This document shows positions 1-8,128 of a DNA stretch of 64,000 nucleotides, piece after piece (the first letter of the stretch is position 1; each line of letters opens with the position of its first letter). The stretch spans positions 1,858,003 through 1,922,002 of the forward strand of contig NZ_LMSU01000001.1 of the NCBI RefSeq assembly GCF_001429625.1, written 5' to 3'. This stretch comes from Nocardioides sp. Soil805. GTDB lineage: Bacteria; Actinomycetota; Actinomycetes; Propionibacteriales; Nocardioidaceae. The notes under the pieces are model-generated. The model had not been told where the DNA came from. It worked only from the letters and a program-made list of their open reading frames with translations, and did not search any database. Both the position numbers and the translations under genes were made by a program.

Positions 1-1258
1 CCAGGACGGTGCCGCGGGGTGACTCGCCCCGCGCCACCTCGATGCCGTACAGCTTGATGACGTACGTGCGGGCGGGCAGGTCGAGGTTGTCGCGGGTGCG
101 CACCGGCGGGACGATGATGCCGAGCTCCCCAGCGATCTTGCGGCGCAGGGCCTTGACGCGGTCGAGCAGGTCTCCACCGTTGGCGGCGTCGACGAGGTCG
201 ATGATGTCCGGCGCGAGCTCCAGCCCGAGCGGGTCGACCTGGATCTCGGCGGCGAGCAGCTCGGGGCTGTCCGGCGGTGCGGCCAGCGCCTGCTCCATCG
301 GCGGTTGCTCGGGCTCGCCGGTCTCCTTCGGCGCGCGGCTCGACGCCAGCAGCATCACGCCGCCGGCGGCCACGAACGGCAGCTTGGGCAGGCCCGGGAT
401 GAGGCAGATGAACAGCGCGCCGAAGCCGGCGATCTGCAGCGGCACCCGGTTGCCGCCGAGCTGGCGCAGGATGTCGGAGCCCATGTCGCCGCTCGCCGTG
501 GACCGGGTGACGATGAGGCCGGTGGCCACCGACAGGAGCAGCGCCGGGATCTGCGAGACGAGCCCGTCGCCGACCGACAGCAGGCTGTACGTCGTGATGG
601 CGTCGCCGAAGGACATCCCCTTCTGCGCCATGCCGACCGCGAAGCCGCCCACGAGGTTGACCACGGTGATGACGATGGCCGCGATCGCGTCGCCCTTGAC
701 GAACTTCGAGGCACCGTCCATCGCGCCGTAGAAGTCGGCCTCGCCGTGCACCTCCAGGCGCCGGCGACGGGCCTCCTCCTCGTCGATGAGGCCCGAGTTG
801 AGGTCCGCGTCGATGGCCATCTGCTTGCCGGGCATCGCGTCGAGGGTGAAGCGCGCCCCGACCTCCGCGACCCGCTCGGCGCCCTTCGTGATGACGAGGA
901 ACTGGATGACCAGGAGGATCGCGAAGACGATCAGGCCCACCACGAGCGAGCCGCCCACGACGAAGTGGCCGAAGGTGTCGATCACCTTGCCGGCGTACCC
1001 GTCGAGCAGCACCAGCCGGGTCGCACTGACGTTGAGAGCGAGGCGGAAGAGCGTCATCACCAAGATGACGGAGGGGAACGCCGCGAAGTCGAGCGGCCGG
1101 TGGACGAACATCGCGACCAGCAGGATGAGCAGCGCGCCGGTGATGTTGAAGGCGATGAGCAGGTCCAGGACGACCGCGGGCAGCGGCACCACGAGCATCA
1201 TCACGATGAGCACGACGCCCGCCGGGACGCCGAGCTGCATCAGACGCTTGGGTTCCAC
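1..1258 (-). CDS. flhA: Flagellar export apparatus protein FlhA (partial, C-terminus beyond window)
   Basis: FlhA is the large membrane subunit of the flagellar type III export gate; it couples proton motive force to substrate export and docks export chaperones with its cytoplasmic domain. The 419 visible residues cover the multi-helix membrane half: early hydrophobic helices, the RLALNVSATRLVLL stretch and the conserved loop with VKGDAIAAI. The cytoplasmic C-terminal domain lies off the left edge. I chose the GTG at 1258 (VEPKRLMQLG); an ATG seven codons in (1240) is possible. The gene follows flhB by 67 bases and has its own sigma-28-type promoter inside the 3' end of flhB. Confidence 0.95.
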   Translation of the reverse strand, partial: MEPKRLMQLGVPAGVVLIVMMLVVPLPAVVLDLLIAFNITGALLILLVAMFVHRPLDFAAFPSVILVMTLFRLALNVSATRLVLLDGYAGKVIDTFGHFVVGGSLVVGLIVFAILLVIQFLVITKGAERVAEVGARFTLDAMPGKQMAIDADLNSGLIDEEEARRRRLEVHGEADFYGAMDGASKFVKGDAIAAIVITVVNLVGGFAVGMAQKGMSFGDAITTYSLLSVGDGLVSQIPALLLSVATGLIVTRSTASGDMGSDILRQLGGNRVPLQIAGFGALFICLIPGLPKLPFVAAGGVMLLASSRAPKETGEPEQPPMEQALAAPPDSPELLAAEIQVDPLGLELAPDIIDLVDAANGGDLLDRVKALRRKIAGELGIIVPPVRTRDNLDLPARTYVIKLYGIEVARGESPRGTVL

Positions 1259-1325
1259 GTGGTGCCTCTCGGGAGGGTCGCCGGACAGGGCGCCCTCCGT
1301 GGCACCGGACGACGCCGTCCTGGCG

Positions 1326-2501
1326 TCACGCCTCCCATCGGCCGGCGGCGACCGCTCCTGAGGGGTTCACCGCGACCGGTACGACGGCGCGGCGTCGCCG
1401 TCCCGCGACGGCCACGGCGGGCAGGTCGCTCTCCCGACGCGGGCTGCGGTGCTCGCCGCCCCGGCTGCCGGTGGACCGGCGCGAGATGACGAACGCGAGG
1501 ACCTGGGCCACGGCGGCGTACAGCTCGGGCGGGATCTCCTGCCCGACCACGGTGGAGCGGTGCAGGGCGCGCGCGAGCGGGACGTCGCGGACCAGGGGCA
1601 CGCCGTGCTCGACGGCCTGCTCGCGGATGCGCTGGGCCACCACCCCGGCCCCCCGGGCCACCACACGCGGCGCGCCCCGCTCCGCGTCGTACCGCAGGGC
1701 CATGGCCACGTGCGTCGGGTTGACCAGCACCACGTCGGCGGTGGGGACGTCGGCCATCATCCGGTTGCGCGCGGCGGCGAGCTGGCGGCCCCGGATCGCG
1801 CTCTTGACCAGCGGGTCGCCCTCGGTCTGCTTGCTCTCCTGCTTGACCTCGTGCTTGGTCATCCGGGTCTGCTTGCCCATCCGCCGGCGCACCATCGCGT
1901 AGTCGGCCACCGCCATGACGATGCCGGCGACGGCCACGCTGCGGACCAGGGAGAACACCTCGTCGCGGACGACCTCGAGCACCGCGGAGATGGGCACCAG
2001 CCCGCCGATGAGGGGCATCAGCGCCATCACCGCTCCGTAGACGACGAAGCCCACGACGGAGCTCTTCAGCAGCATCTTGGCGCCCTCCCACAGCGCCTGG
2101 GTCCCGAAGACCCGCTTGAACCCCTGGATGGGGTCGAGCTTCTTCCACGACGGCTTCACGCTCTTGGTGGCGAGGAAGAAGCCGCCCTGGGCGACCGCGG
2201 CGGCGACGCCGACGAGCATGACCCCGGAGCCGAGCGTGACCAGGGTGAGCATCACGTGCCGGGCGCCCCGGCCGAGCAGCAGCATGGCGTCGGCGACCTC
2301 GACGTCGCCCCGCACGGTGAAGCAGTCCTTCATCAGCGTCGCGAGCGCGGTCAGCTCGTGGGAGAGCAGGCTGGGCATCACCGCGCCGAGGACCAGCAGC
2401 GTGGCCCAGCCGCCCAGCTCCTGCGTGCGCGGGACCTGCCCCTCCTTGCGCGACTCCTTGCGCTTGCGGGCGGTGGGCTTCTCGGTCTTCTCCTCCGACA
2501 C
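1326..2501 (-). CDS. flhB: Flagellar export switch protein FlhB
   Basis: FlhB is the export-gate protein that switches substrate specificity from hook to filament after self-cleavage. The 391-residue protein opens with the family hallmark EKTEKPTARKRKESRKEGQV, has four hydrophobic segments between about 30 and 205, and carries the autocleavage motif NPTH at 261-264. The start is a GTG 6 bases after the fliR stop. The last 35 or so residues are a basic, low-complexity tail absent from typical FlhB; the flhA promoter overlaps it. It sits in the tight fliOPQR-flhB-flhA run. Confidence 0.96.
   Translation of the reverse strand: MSEEKTEKPTARKRKESRKEGQVPRTQELGGWATLLVLGAVMPSLLSHELTALATLMKDCFTVRGDVEVADAMLLLGRGARHVMLTLVTLGSGVMLVGVAAAVAQGGFFLATKSVKPSWKKLDPIQGFKRVFGTQALWEGAKMLLKSSVVGFVVYGAVMALMPLIGGLVPISAVLEVVRDEVFSLVRSVAVAGIVMAVADYAMVRRRMGKQTRMTKHEVKQESKQTEGDPLVKSAIRGRQLAAARNRMMADVPTADVVLVNPTHVAMALRYDAERGAPRVVARGAGVVAQRIREQAVEHGVPLVRDVPLARALHRSTVVGQEIPPELYAAVAQVLAFVISRRSTGSRGGEHRSPRRESDLPAVAVAGRRRRAVVPVAVNPSGAVAAGRWEA
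1335..1362 (-). promoter_or_regulatory. Sigma-28-type promoter of flhA
   Basis: The minus strand reads CTCAGG (1362-1357), a 14-base spacer, then GCCGATGG (1342-1335). The predicted +1 is the G at 1327, giving a leader of about 69 bases to flhA. The same spacing recurs at five other flagellar genes in the window. The -10 matches the GCCGAT core known for FliA/SigD/WhiG sigma factors. The promoter lies within the codons for the flhB tail. Confidence 0.75.
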
Positions 2502-2507
2502 CCGCCC

Positions 2508-3281
2508 TCACCCCCCGGACACGAGGCTGGCCTGCGCCTCGTTGGCGAGCTGGACGAGGCGCCCCACGGCCTCGGGCAGCACCGGGAGGGAGAGGCCGAG
2601 GAGCAGCAGGGTGAGCCCGATCTTGGCCGGGAACATCACGTTGATGGCGTTGAGGTGGGGGGCCACCTTGGTGAGCAGCGCCAGGCCGAGGTCGGCCACG
2701 AAGAGGACGGCGATCAGGGGCAGCGCGATCTGCACGGCGGTCAGGAAGAACATGCCGAACGCGGTGACGAGCACGTGGGAGGCGCCCTCCAGCCGGGGCG
2801 CCTCGCCGAGGGGCAGCAGGTCGAAGCTGCGCAGCAGCCCGCCCAGGACCATGAGGTGGCCGCCCGTCGCGAAGAGGATCATCACCGCGAGCATCTGGTG
2901 GAGCTTGCCGAAGACGGTGTTCATGTTCATCGACAGCGGGTCGAAGCCCTGTGCCAGCTGGAAGCCGCCGAAGGTGTCGACGAGCGACCCGGCGGTGGCC
3001 ACGGCCGCGAGGAGCACGTAGGTCACGAGCCCGAGCGCGGAGCCGACGACCACCTGGGTCAGCACCGTGACGAGGAGCTCCCCGGTGGCCGTGGGGATGC
3101 TGCCGCGCTCGACCGACGGCACGACCGCGAAGGCGAGGCCGAGGGAGAGCACGACCTTGGCCGCCACCGGCACGGACCGGCCGGCGAAGGGCGGCACCAG
3201 GGCCAGCCAGGCGATGATCCGCACCGACGCGAGCAGGTAGGCCAGCAGCGGCTCCCCCGCGACGGTGAGGGTGGGTCCCAC
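2508..3281 (-). CDS. fliR: Flagellar export gate protein FliR
   Basis: FliR is a membrane subunit of the FliPQR export pore at the centre of the basal body. The product is 257 residues, the normal family length, with several long hydrophobic segments throughout (for example 8-30, 65-100, 165-200 and 205-235) and no recognisable soluble domain. Identity rests on length, hydropathy and the fixed order fliO-fliP-fliQ-fliR-flhB. The start is GTG (GTGGGACCC) 3 bases after the fliQ stop, so translation is probably coupled. Confidence 0.94.
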   Translation of the reverse strand: MGPTLTVAGEPLLAYLLASVRIIAWLALVPPFAGRSVPVAAKVVLSLGLAFAVVPSVERGSIPTATGELLVTVLTQVVVGSALGLVTYVLLAAVATAGSLVDTFGGFQLAQGFDPLSMNMNTVFGKLHQMLAVMILFATGGHLMVLGGLLRSFDLLPLGEAPRLEGASHVLVTAFGMFFLTAVQIALPLIAVLFVADLGLALLTKVAPHLNAINVMFPAKIGLTLLLLGLSLPVLPEAVGRLVQLANEAQASLVSGG

Positions 3282-3284
3282 GGC

Positions 3285-3554
3285 TCAGCCCAGCAACGTG
3301 GGGACCATGGCGAACAGGTCCCGGGTGAAGTCGACGAGGGTCTGCAGCATCCAGCCGCCGGAGATGAGGAGCGCCAGGCCCACCCCCACCAGCTTGGGCA
3401 CGAACGCGAGGGTGAACTCCTGGATCTGGGTCATCGACTGGAACAGCGAGATGGTGAAGCCGATGACCAGCGAGGTCACCAGGATGGGCGCGGAGAGCTT
3501 CAGCGCGACCACCATGGTCTGCAGGGCGATGTTGATGACGGTGGTGTCGGTCAT
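3285..3554 (-). CDS. fliQ: Flagellar export gate protein FliQ
   Basis: FliQ is a small two-helix membrane subunit of the FliPQR export pore. The protein has 89 residues, the canonical FliQ length, with two hydrophobic hairpin segments (about 15-38 and 50-75) and the family-like stretch FTISLFQSMTQIQEFTLAFV between them. The ATG start lies 6 bases after the fliP stop and the stop lies 3 bases before fliR, so it is an internal gene of the export-gate operon. Confidence 0.95.
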   Translation of the reverse strand: MTDTTVINIALQTMVVALKLSAPILVTSLVIGFTISLFQSMTQIQEFTLAFVPKLVGVGLALLISGGWMLQTLVDFTRDLFAMVPTLLG

Positions 3555-3560
3555 GGCGGC

Positions 3561-4460
3561 CTACTCGTAGCTCGAGACGATCGAGGTGATGACCAGGCCC
3601 CAGCCGTCGACGAGGACGAACAGCAGGAGCTTGAAGGGCAGCGACACCATGACGGGCGGCATCATCATCATGCCGAGGGCCATCAGGGCACCGCTGATGA
3701 CGATGTCGATCACCAGGAAGGGGATGAAGATGATGAAGCCGATGATGAACGCCTGCTTGAGCTCGCTCAGCACGAAGGACGGCACGAGCGTCGCCATCGA
3801 CACCTCGTCCCGGTTCTCGGGGAGCTCGCGACCGGCGACATTGGTGAGCAGCCGCAGCTCGTCGTCCCCGGTCTGGTCGAGCATGAAGTCCCGCAGCGGC
3901 TCGACCCCGTCGGTGTACGCCGCCGTCACGGTCTTGTCGCCGTCGAGGTAGGGCTGCAGGCCGGTGTCGTTCATCTCCGACAGCACCGGCGCCATGATGA
4001 ACAGCGAGAGGAAGAGCGCCAGCCCGGCCAGCACCTGGTTGGGCGGGATCTGCTGCAGGCCCAGCGCGTTGCGCGTCAGCCCCAGGACCACGAGCACCTT
4101 GGTGAAGCTGGTGCAGGTCAGCAGGATGGCCGGCAGCAGGGAGAGCAGCGACAGGGCCAGGATGACCGTGACCGGGGTGCCGGGCTTGTCGGTCAGGCCG
4201 TCGAGGTCGATGGTGACCGAGCTGTCCGACCCGGGGCCGTCCGGTCCCTGGGGACCCCGCGGCGCGGTCGGGCCCTCGGGCGCCATCGGCAGCGCGGGCG
4301 CCGGGGCGGACAGCGCCGGGGTGGACAAGGCCGGGGTGGCCGCACCGGCCGGCGCGGCGGCCGGGGGCGACACGAGCAGGCCCAGGCTCGCGAGCACGAC
4401 GCCGACGGTCGCGACGAGGAGGCCGACCAGGCTGCCGCGCACCCGCTCGCGCGGGCTCAC
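3561..4460 (-). CDS. fliP: Flagellar export gate protein FliP
   Basis: FliP is the main ring-forming subunit of the flagellar export pore. I place the start at the GTG at 4460, which overlaps the fliO stop as GTGA; this gives 299 residues. An upstream in-frame ATG at 4499 would eat deep into fliO. The N-terminus is a signal peptide followed by a Pro/Ala-rich linker that is longer than usual (to about residue 65), then the conserved core: LLTCTSFTKVLVVLGLTRNALG, LSLFIMAPV and C-terminal hydrophobic helices containing PPVMVSLPFKLLLFVLVDGW. Confidence 0.95.
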   Translation of the reverse strand: MSPRERVRGSLVGLLVATVGVVLASLGLLVSPPAAAPAGAATPALSTPALSAPAPALPMAPEGPTAPRGPQGPDGPGSDSSVTIDLDGLTDKPGTPVTVILALSLLSLLPAILLTCTSFTKVLVVLGLTRNALGLQQIPPNQVLAGLALFLSLFIMAPVLSEMNDTGLQPYLDGDKTVTAAYTDGVEPLRDFMLDQTGDDELRLLTNVAGRELPENRDEVSMATLVPSFVLSELKQAFIIGFIIFIPFLVIDIVISGALMALGMMMMPPVMVSLPFKLLLFVLVDGWGLVITSIVSSYE

Positions 4461-4954
4461 GAGGCCTTGCCCGTGGCGGCGGCGAACGCCTGGCGCCACG
4501 TCTGCGCCGAGAGCACCGACCCGGCGAGGCCGCCGCCGTCGACGGTACGGCGCGTGCCCTCGGCGCGGTGGGCCGCACGGTGGGCGCCGGTGGGACGCAG
4601 GACGGTCGGCACACGGAGCGGGCTGCCGGCGACGGACCCGTCCGGGGTGGAGGCGGGCAGCAGCACGAGCTCCTCGGCGCCCGGTCCGTCGAGCTCGCCC
4701 TCGACGACCAGGTCCTCGGGGTCGAGCTCGGCGAGCAGGCTGACCTGGTGGTCGGTCGTGCCGACGACCAGGACGCGGCTGCCGACGGTGATGACGGCCA
4801 CCGACGTGCTGCGCGAGAGCGGCTGGCGGTGCAGCACCTGCACCGGCGCGCCGGCGCGGGCGCCGTACCGCTTGCCCACGATCCGGGCCAGCAGCAGCAT
4901 GAGGCCCACGACGACCGCCAGGGAGGCGACCAGTCGGACGGTCAGCTCGAGCAC
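4457..4954 (-). CDS. fliO: Flagellar biosynthesis protein FliO
   Basis: FliO is a bitopic membrane protein that helps assemble the FliP ring. The 165-residue product has one N-terminal transmembrane helix (about 5-24, LVASLAVVVGLMLLLARI) followed by a short basic patch and a small beta-rich cytoplasmic domain with the family pattern 'QPLSRSTSVAVITVGSRVLV-GTTD'. The start is GTG one base after the fliN stop. The stop overlaps fliP. Identity is supported by domain shape and its place directly before fliP. Confidence 0.9.
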   Translation of the reverse strand: MLELTVRLVASLAVVVGLMLLLARIVGKRYGARAGAPVQVLHRQPLSRSTSVAVITVGSRVLVVGTTDHQVSLLAELDPEDLVVEGELDGPGAEELVLLPASTPDGSVAGSPLRVPTVLRPTGAHRAAHRAEGTRRTVDGGGLAGSVLSAQTWRQAFAAATGKAS

Positions 4955-4955
4955 G

Positions 4956-5720
4956 TCAGCCTGCAGTGCTCTCGTCGACGATCTCGGTCACCCGCAGCGC
5001 GAAGTCCTCGTCGACGACGACGACCTCGCCGCGGGCGATGAGGCGGCCGTTGACGAGCAGGTCGGCGGGACTGCCGGCGGCGCGGTCCAGCTCGAGGACG
5101 GCGCCCGGGGAGAGCGCGAGCAGGTCGCGGACGGTCATCCGGGTCCGGCCGAGCTCGACGGTCACCTCCATGTCGACGCCGTGGAGCATCTCGATGCCTC
5201 GACGAGCGATCGGGGCGCCCGGGAGCGACACCGGGTCGGAGCCGGCCGCGTCGGCCGCGCGCACGGCCGCGACAGCAGCGCCCACGGCGTCGGAGACCAG
5301 CAGGGCACCGGCCGGGAGGCCGTCGCCGAGCAGCGGCACCAGCGTGGACGGGCCACCGAGGTCGATCGCCACCTGGGCCACGGCCACCTCGCGGGCGGCG
5401 CCGCAGCGGGCGCCGAGGGCGGCGGCGGCCGCGTCCAGGGCCGGCTGGGTCGCGGCGGCGAGGTCGAGCCCGCCCAGCGGGCTGCTCGCCAGCGCCTGCA
5501 CCAGGTCGGCGCCGACCAGCACGGCCACGCGGGGCGCGCCGGGCAGGTGCAGCTCGGCGACCGCGGCGCCGGCGAAGCCGGCCACGGCCGAGGCGTCGCC
5601 CGCGGCCGGGGCGCCCGCGACCAGCGCGGCAGGTGCCGGCAGCACGGCGGCGGCGGCCGCCGCGGCAGTGGTGACCAGGCCGGTGGTCAGGTCGGTGAGC
5701 GGGTCGATCAGGGTGGTCAT
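4956..5720 (-). CDS. fliN: Flagellar motor switch protein FliN (with long N-terminal extension)
   Basis: FliN forms the bottom of the rotor C-ring. The C-terminal 80 residues are a clear SpoA/FliN domain: MEVTVELGRTRMTVRDLLALSPG, then LDRAAGSPADLLVNGRLIARGEVVVVDEDFALRVTEI. The protein is 254 residues instead of the usual 100-140. The first 165 are Ala-rich with alternating hydrophobic strands, which may be a degenerate CheC/FliY-like domain; I cannot show phosphatase residues. The ATG at 5720 overlaps the fliM stop as ATGA, so this start is well supported. Confidence 0.92.
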   Translation of the reverse strand: MTTLIDPLTDLTTGLVTTAAAAAAAVLPAPAALVAGAPAAGDASAVAGFAGAAVAELHLPGAPRVAVLVGADLVQALASSPLGGLDLAAATQPALDAAAAALGARCGAAREVAVAQVAIDLGGPSTLVPLLGDGLPAGALLVSDAVGAAVAAVRAADAAGSDPVSLPGAPIARRGIEMLHGVDMEVTVELGRTRMTVRDLLALSPGAVLELDRAAGSPADLLVNGRLIARGEVVVVDEDFALRVTEIVDESTAG

Positions 5721-6673
5721 GCGTTCTCCTTGGACGAGCCGACCACCAACGCGGCCAGCCGGGCGCCGTGGGTGCCGGGGGTGGCGTGGGCGAAGGTGGT
5801 CTCGCCCACGACGATCTCCAGCGGTGCCGTGGACGGGTGCGAGAGGCGCAGCACGTCGCCGACGGCGAGGCTGCTCAGGGCGTCCGGTCCCAGCCGGGTC
5901 GGACGGAAGCGGACGACGGCCGGGACCGGCACGTCCTGGAACCGACGGTCCACCAGCTGAGCGGCCCGGGCGCGCTGGGCCTGCTCCCGGTGGGAGACCG
6001 GGGCCGGCGCGGCGGCGCGGACCAGGTGGGGGTGCAGGCTGGCGAACGGCAGGCACAGGCTCACCCGGTGGGAACGTTCCCCGACCATCAGGTCGAACGT
6101 CGCCACCACCATCACCTCGCCGGCCCCGGCCGCCTGTGCCAGCTGGGGGCTGTACTCCACGCCGGCCAGCTCGGGGTGGACCTCGACGATGTCGGTGAGG
6201 CTGTACTCCAGCTCGCCGAGCAGGCGCGTGACCACGCCGCGCACGACCGCGCTCTCGATCTCCGTGAGGGGACGCTGCGGCTGCTCCCCGGAGCCCGGGC
6301 CGCCGAGCATGTGGTCGATCGCGCTCATCACCGCCGGGAGCGGGAGGTCCAGCAGGCCGATGCCGGGGACCGGCTCGGCGGTGAACTTGACGAGGTAGGT
6401 GGTGGCCTCGAGGGAGTCGATGTACTCCGCGTAGGTCTGCTGGGCGACGCCGAGCAGGCGTGCCGCGCACACGGTGCGCAGGCCGGAGGTCAGCACGGTG
6501 CCCGCCTGGCGCGCGAACCCGTCGAGGGTGAGCTGCAGGAGCCGCGAGTGCTCGCGCGACAGCTGGATCGGTCGCCGGAAGTCGTAGGCGGTCGGCTCGG
6601 ATCCCGTGCGGGCGCGCCGGCGTGCGCGGGCGCCGGCGTACGCCGGGCCGGGGGAAGGCGGGAGGAGCGTCAC
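5717..6673 (-). CDS. fliM: Flagellar motor switch protein FliM, lacking the CheY-binding N-terminus
   Basis: FliM is the middle ring subunit of the rotor switch, between FliG and FliN. The 318 residues contain YDFRRPIQLSREHSRLLQL (the family start of the middle domain), DHMLGGPG, LTEIESAVV and a C-terminal SpoA domain. The usual N-terminal CheY-P docking motif (EIDALL type) is absent; instead residues 1-30 are Pro/Arg-rich. In-frame sequence upstream of the GTG at 6673 does not encode it either. A sigma-28-type promoter places the predicted +1 exactly on this GTG, so the mRNA may be leaderless. It overlaps fliN by 4 bases. Confidence 0.93.
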   Translation of the reverse strand: MTLLPPSPGPAYAGARARRRARTGSEPTAYDFRRPIQLSREHSRLLQLTLDGFARQAGTVLTSGLRTVCAARLLGVAQQTYAEYIDSLEATTYLVKFTAEPVPGIGLLDLPLPAVMSAIDHMLGGPGSGEQPQRPLTEIESAVVRGVVTRLLGELEYSLTDIVEVHPELAGVEYSPQLAQAAGAGEVMVVATFDLMVGERSHRVSLCLPFASLHPHLVRAAAPAPVSHREQAQRARAAQLVDRRFQDVPVPAVVRFRPTRLGPDALSSLAVGDVLRLSHPSTAPLEIVVGETTFAHATPGTHGARLAALVVGSSKENA

Positions 6674-6680
6674 GACCCCC

Positions 6681-6708
6681 CTATCGGCGCCCGCTCCCCG
6701 GATCTGAG
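6681..6708 (-). promoter_or_regulatory. Sigma-28-type promoter of fliM, predicted leaderless
   Basis: The minus strand reads CTCAGA (6708-6703), 14 bases, then GCCGATAG (6688-6681). Seven bases later is the GTG start of fliM at 6673. Its -10 is the closest of the six to the sigma-28 consensus GCCGATAA. It lies in the 114-base gap between fliL and fliM, in a unit otherwise joined by overlaps. Confidence 0.75.
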
Positions 6709-6787
6709 GGGTCGGCGCGGACCGGACTCAGGCCGACCGCGACGGCCCGTTCGCCGGAGGGGGGCGACGGGGGTGCGACGGGGCCGG

Positions 6788-7231
6788 CTACTGGGTGACG
6801 AACTCGGTGAAGTACACCTCCAGCACGTCTCCGTGGTAGTCCTCGTGCAGCTTCTCCTCCAGCTCCGACTTGTACTCCTGCCGCTGGCCGGCCTTGACCA
6901 GGTCGCCCTGGTCGGTGCCGCTGAAGAGGTCGATGGTCGCGTCCAGTGCCTTGCTGCCGTCGGCCTCGTGGGCGTCGGCGGAGAGCTGGAGCGCGATGCC
7001 GATGCGCAGGTAGTGCCCGTCGGCGAGGTTGACCTGGATGGGCTCCAGGGTCATCACCTCACCCGGCTCGGGCTCCGTGGGGCCGCTGGGCCGGAGGAGG
7101 AACCACCAGCCGGCGACCAGCGCTACCAGCACGACCGCGGCCACGACGACGAGCCGCTTGCGACCGCCCTTCCCCTCCTCGTCGGTCTCGGCCTGCGACT
7201 CGGCGGGGCGGTTGAGGGTGGTGCTGCTCAT
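6788..7231 (-). CDS. fliL: Flagellar stator-associated protein FliL
   Basis: FliL is a single-pass inner-membrane protein that surrounds the stator and supports torque. The product is 147 residues: a short charged cytoplasmic tail, one transmembrane helix at about 26-47 (LVVVAAVVLVALVAGWWFLL), then an extracytoplasmic stomatin-like domain with LRIGIALQLS and the conserved end LEVYFTEFVTQ. The ATG at 7231 overlaps the motB stop (ATGA). It directly follows motAB. Confidence 0.93.
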   Translation of the reverse strand: MSSTTLNRPAESQAETDEEGKGGRKRLVVVAAVVLVALVAGWWFLLRPSGPTEPEPGEVMTLEPIQVNLADGHYLRIGIALQLSADAHEADGSKALDATIDLFSGTDQGDLVKAGQRQEYKSELEEKLHEDYHGDVLEVYFTEFVTQ

Positions 7232-8127
7232 GAGGAGCCTCCTTCTGTCTCGTCCTGGGGGGTCTCGCCCTCGGTCGCTGCGACCTCGTCGAGCAGCTCG
7301 CGGGCGGCGGCCGGCAGCGCCGAGATGACGACGATGTCGACCCGCTTGTTGACGCGTTGCGACCCCGGCCGGCTCGGGTCGACGAGGGGCACCTCGTGGC
7401 CGAACGCCGCAGCGCTCAGCCGCTCCCCGGGGATCGCGCCGGCCTCGTTGAGGTAGCGCAGCACGGTGACCGCGCGGGCCGAGGAGAGGTCCCAGTCGGT
7501 GGCGAAGAAACGCGGCTTCACCGGCACCTGGTTGGTGTGCCCGTCCACGCGCAGATCCTCGGGGGTGCCGCGCAGCACCGGTGCGACGACGTCCAGCACG
7601 CGCTGGCCCCGGGGACTGAGCTCGGCGCGGTCGGGCTGGAAGACCACGTGCCGGGAGGTGAGGCTGAGCACGAGCCCGCGGTCGTCGATGCGGCGGCTGA
7701 CGTCGTGGGCGAGGCCGGCCTCCCGCAGTGCCCGGCCGAGCTCCTCCCCCAGCCGGTCGAGACGGGCCGCCTCGGCCCGCGCGGCGGCGTACCCCTGCTC
7801 CTGGTCGACCAGCGCGCGCTGGGCCCGCTGCACCGCCGGCGTGGCGGTGAGGGCGGCGTCGGGTCGCACCGGTGCGATCGGTGCGACGCCGGGCTGGTCC
7901 AACGTCGACTCCGAGCCGGTCATCACCGACGTCGAGTCCCCGAAGCCCGCGGCGAGGCCGGCCTTGAGGGCGTTGAACTTCTTCTCGTCCACGACGCTCA
8001 TGGAGAACATGACGATGAAGAGCACCATCAGCAAGGTGACCATGTCGGCGTAGGTGACCAGCCACCGCTCGTGGTTCTCGTGCTCCTCGTGCTCCTCGCG
8101 ACGGGGACGGCGACCTCCGGCGGACAC
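7228..8127 (-). CDS. motB: Flagellar stator protein MotB
   Basis: MotB is the peptidoglycan-anchored stator subunit that carries the ion-binding aspartate. In the 299-residue protein the single transmembrane helix includes TYADMVTLLMVLF, with the ion-binding Asp at residue 28. A plug/linker follows, then an OmpA-type peptidoglycan-binding domain (about 135-275) with VDGHTNQVPV and the motif NKRVDIVV. The helix lacks the extra polar residues typical of sodium-driven PomB, so proton drive is likely (inference). The start is one base after motA. Confidence 0.95.
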   Translation of the reverse strand: MSAGGRRPRREEHEEHENHERWLVTYADMVTLLMVLFIVMFSMSVVDEKKFNALKAGLAAGFGDSTSVMTGSESTLDQPGVAPIAPVRPDAALTATPAVQRAQRALVDQEQGYAAARAEAARLDRLGEELGRALREAGLAHDVSRRIDDRGLVLSLTSRHVVFQPDRAELSPRGQRVLDVVAPVLRGTPEDLRVDGHTNQVPVKPRFFATDWDLSSARAVTVLRYLNEAGAIPGERLSAAAFGHEVPLVDPSRPGSQRVNKRVDIVVISALPAAARELLDEVAATEGETPQDETEGGSS

Positions 8128-8128
8128 G

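Noticed and set aside
4461..4499. Upstream ATG start of fliP
   Set aside because: It would overlap fliO by over 40 bases, while the GTG at 4460 gives the GTGA overlap used elsewhere in the operon and a clean signal peptide.
1240..5960. Very long open frames in other phases over the fliO-flhB region (over 1100 codons on each strand)
   Set aside because: They are a GC-rich codon-bias effect: compositions dominated by Arg, Pro, Ala, His and Gly, with no known motif. They cover genes with clear family motifs.
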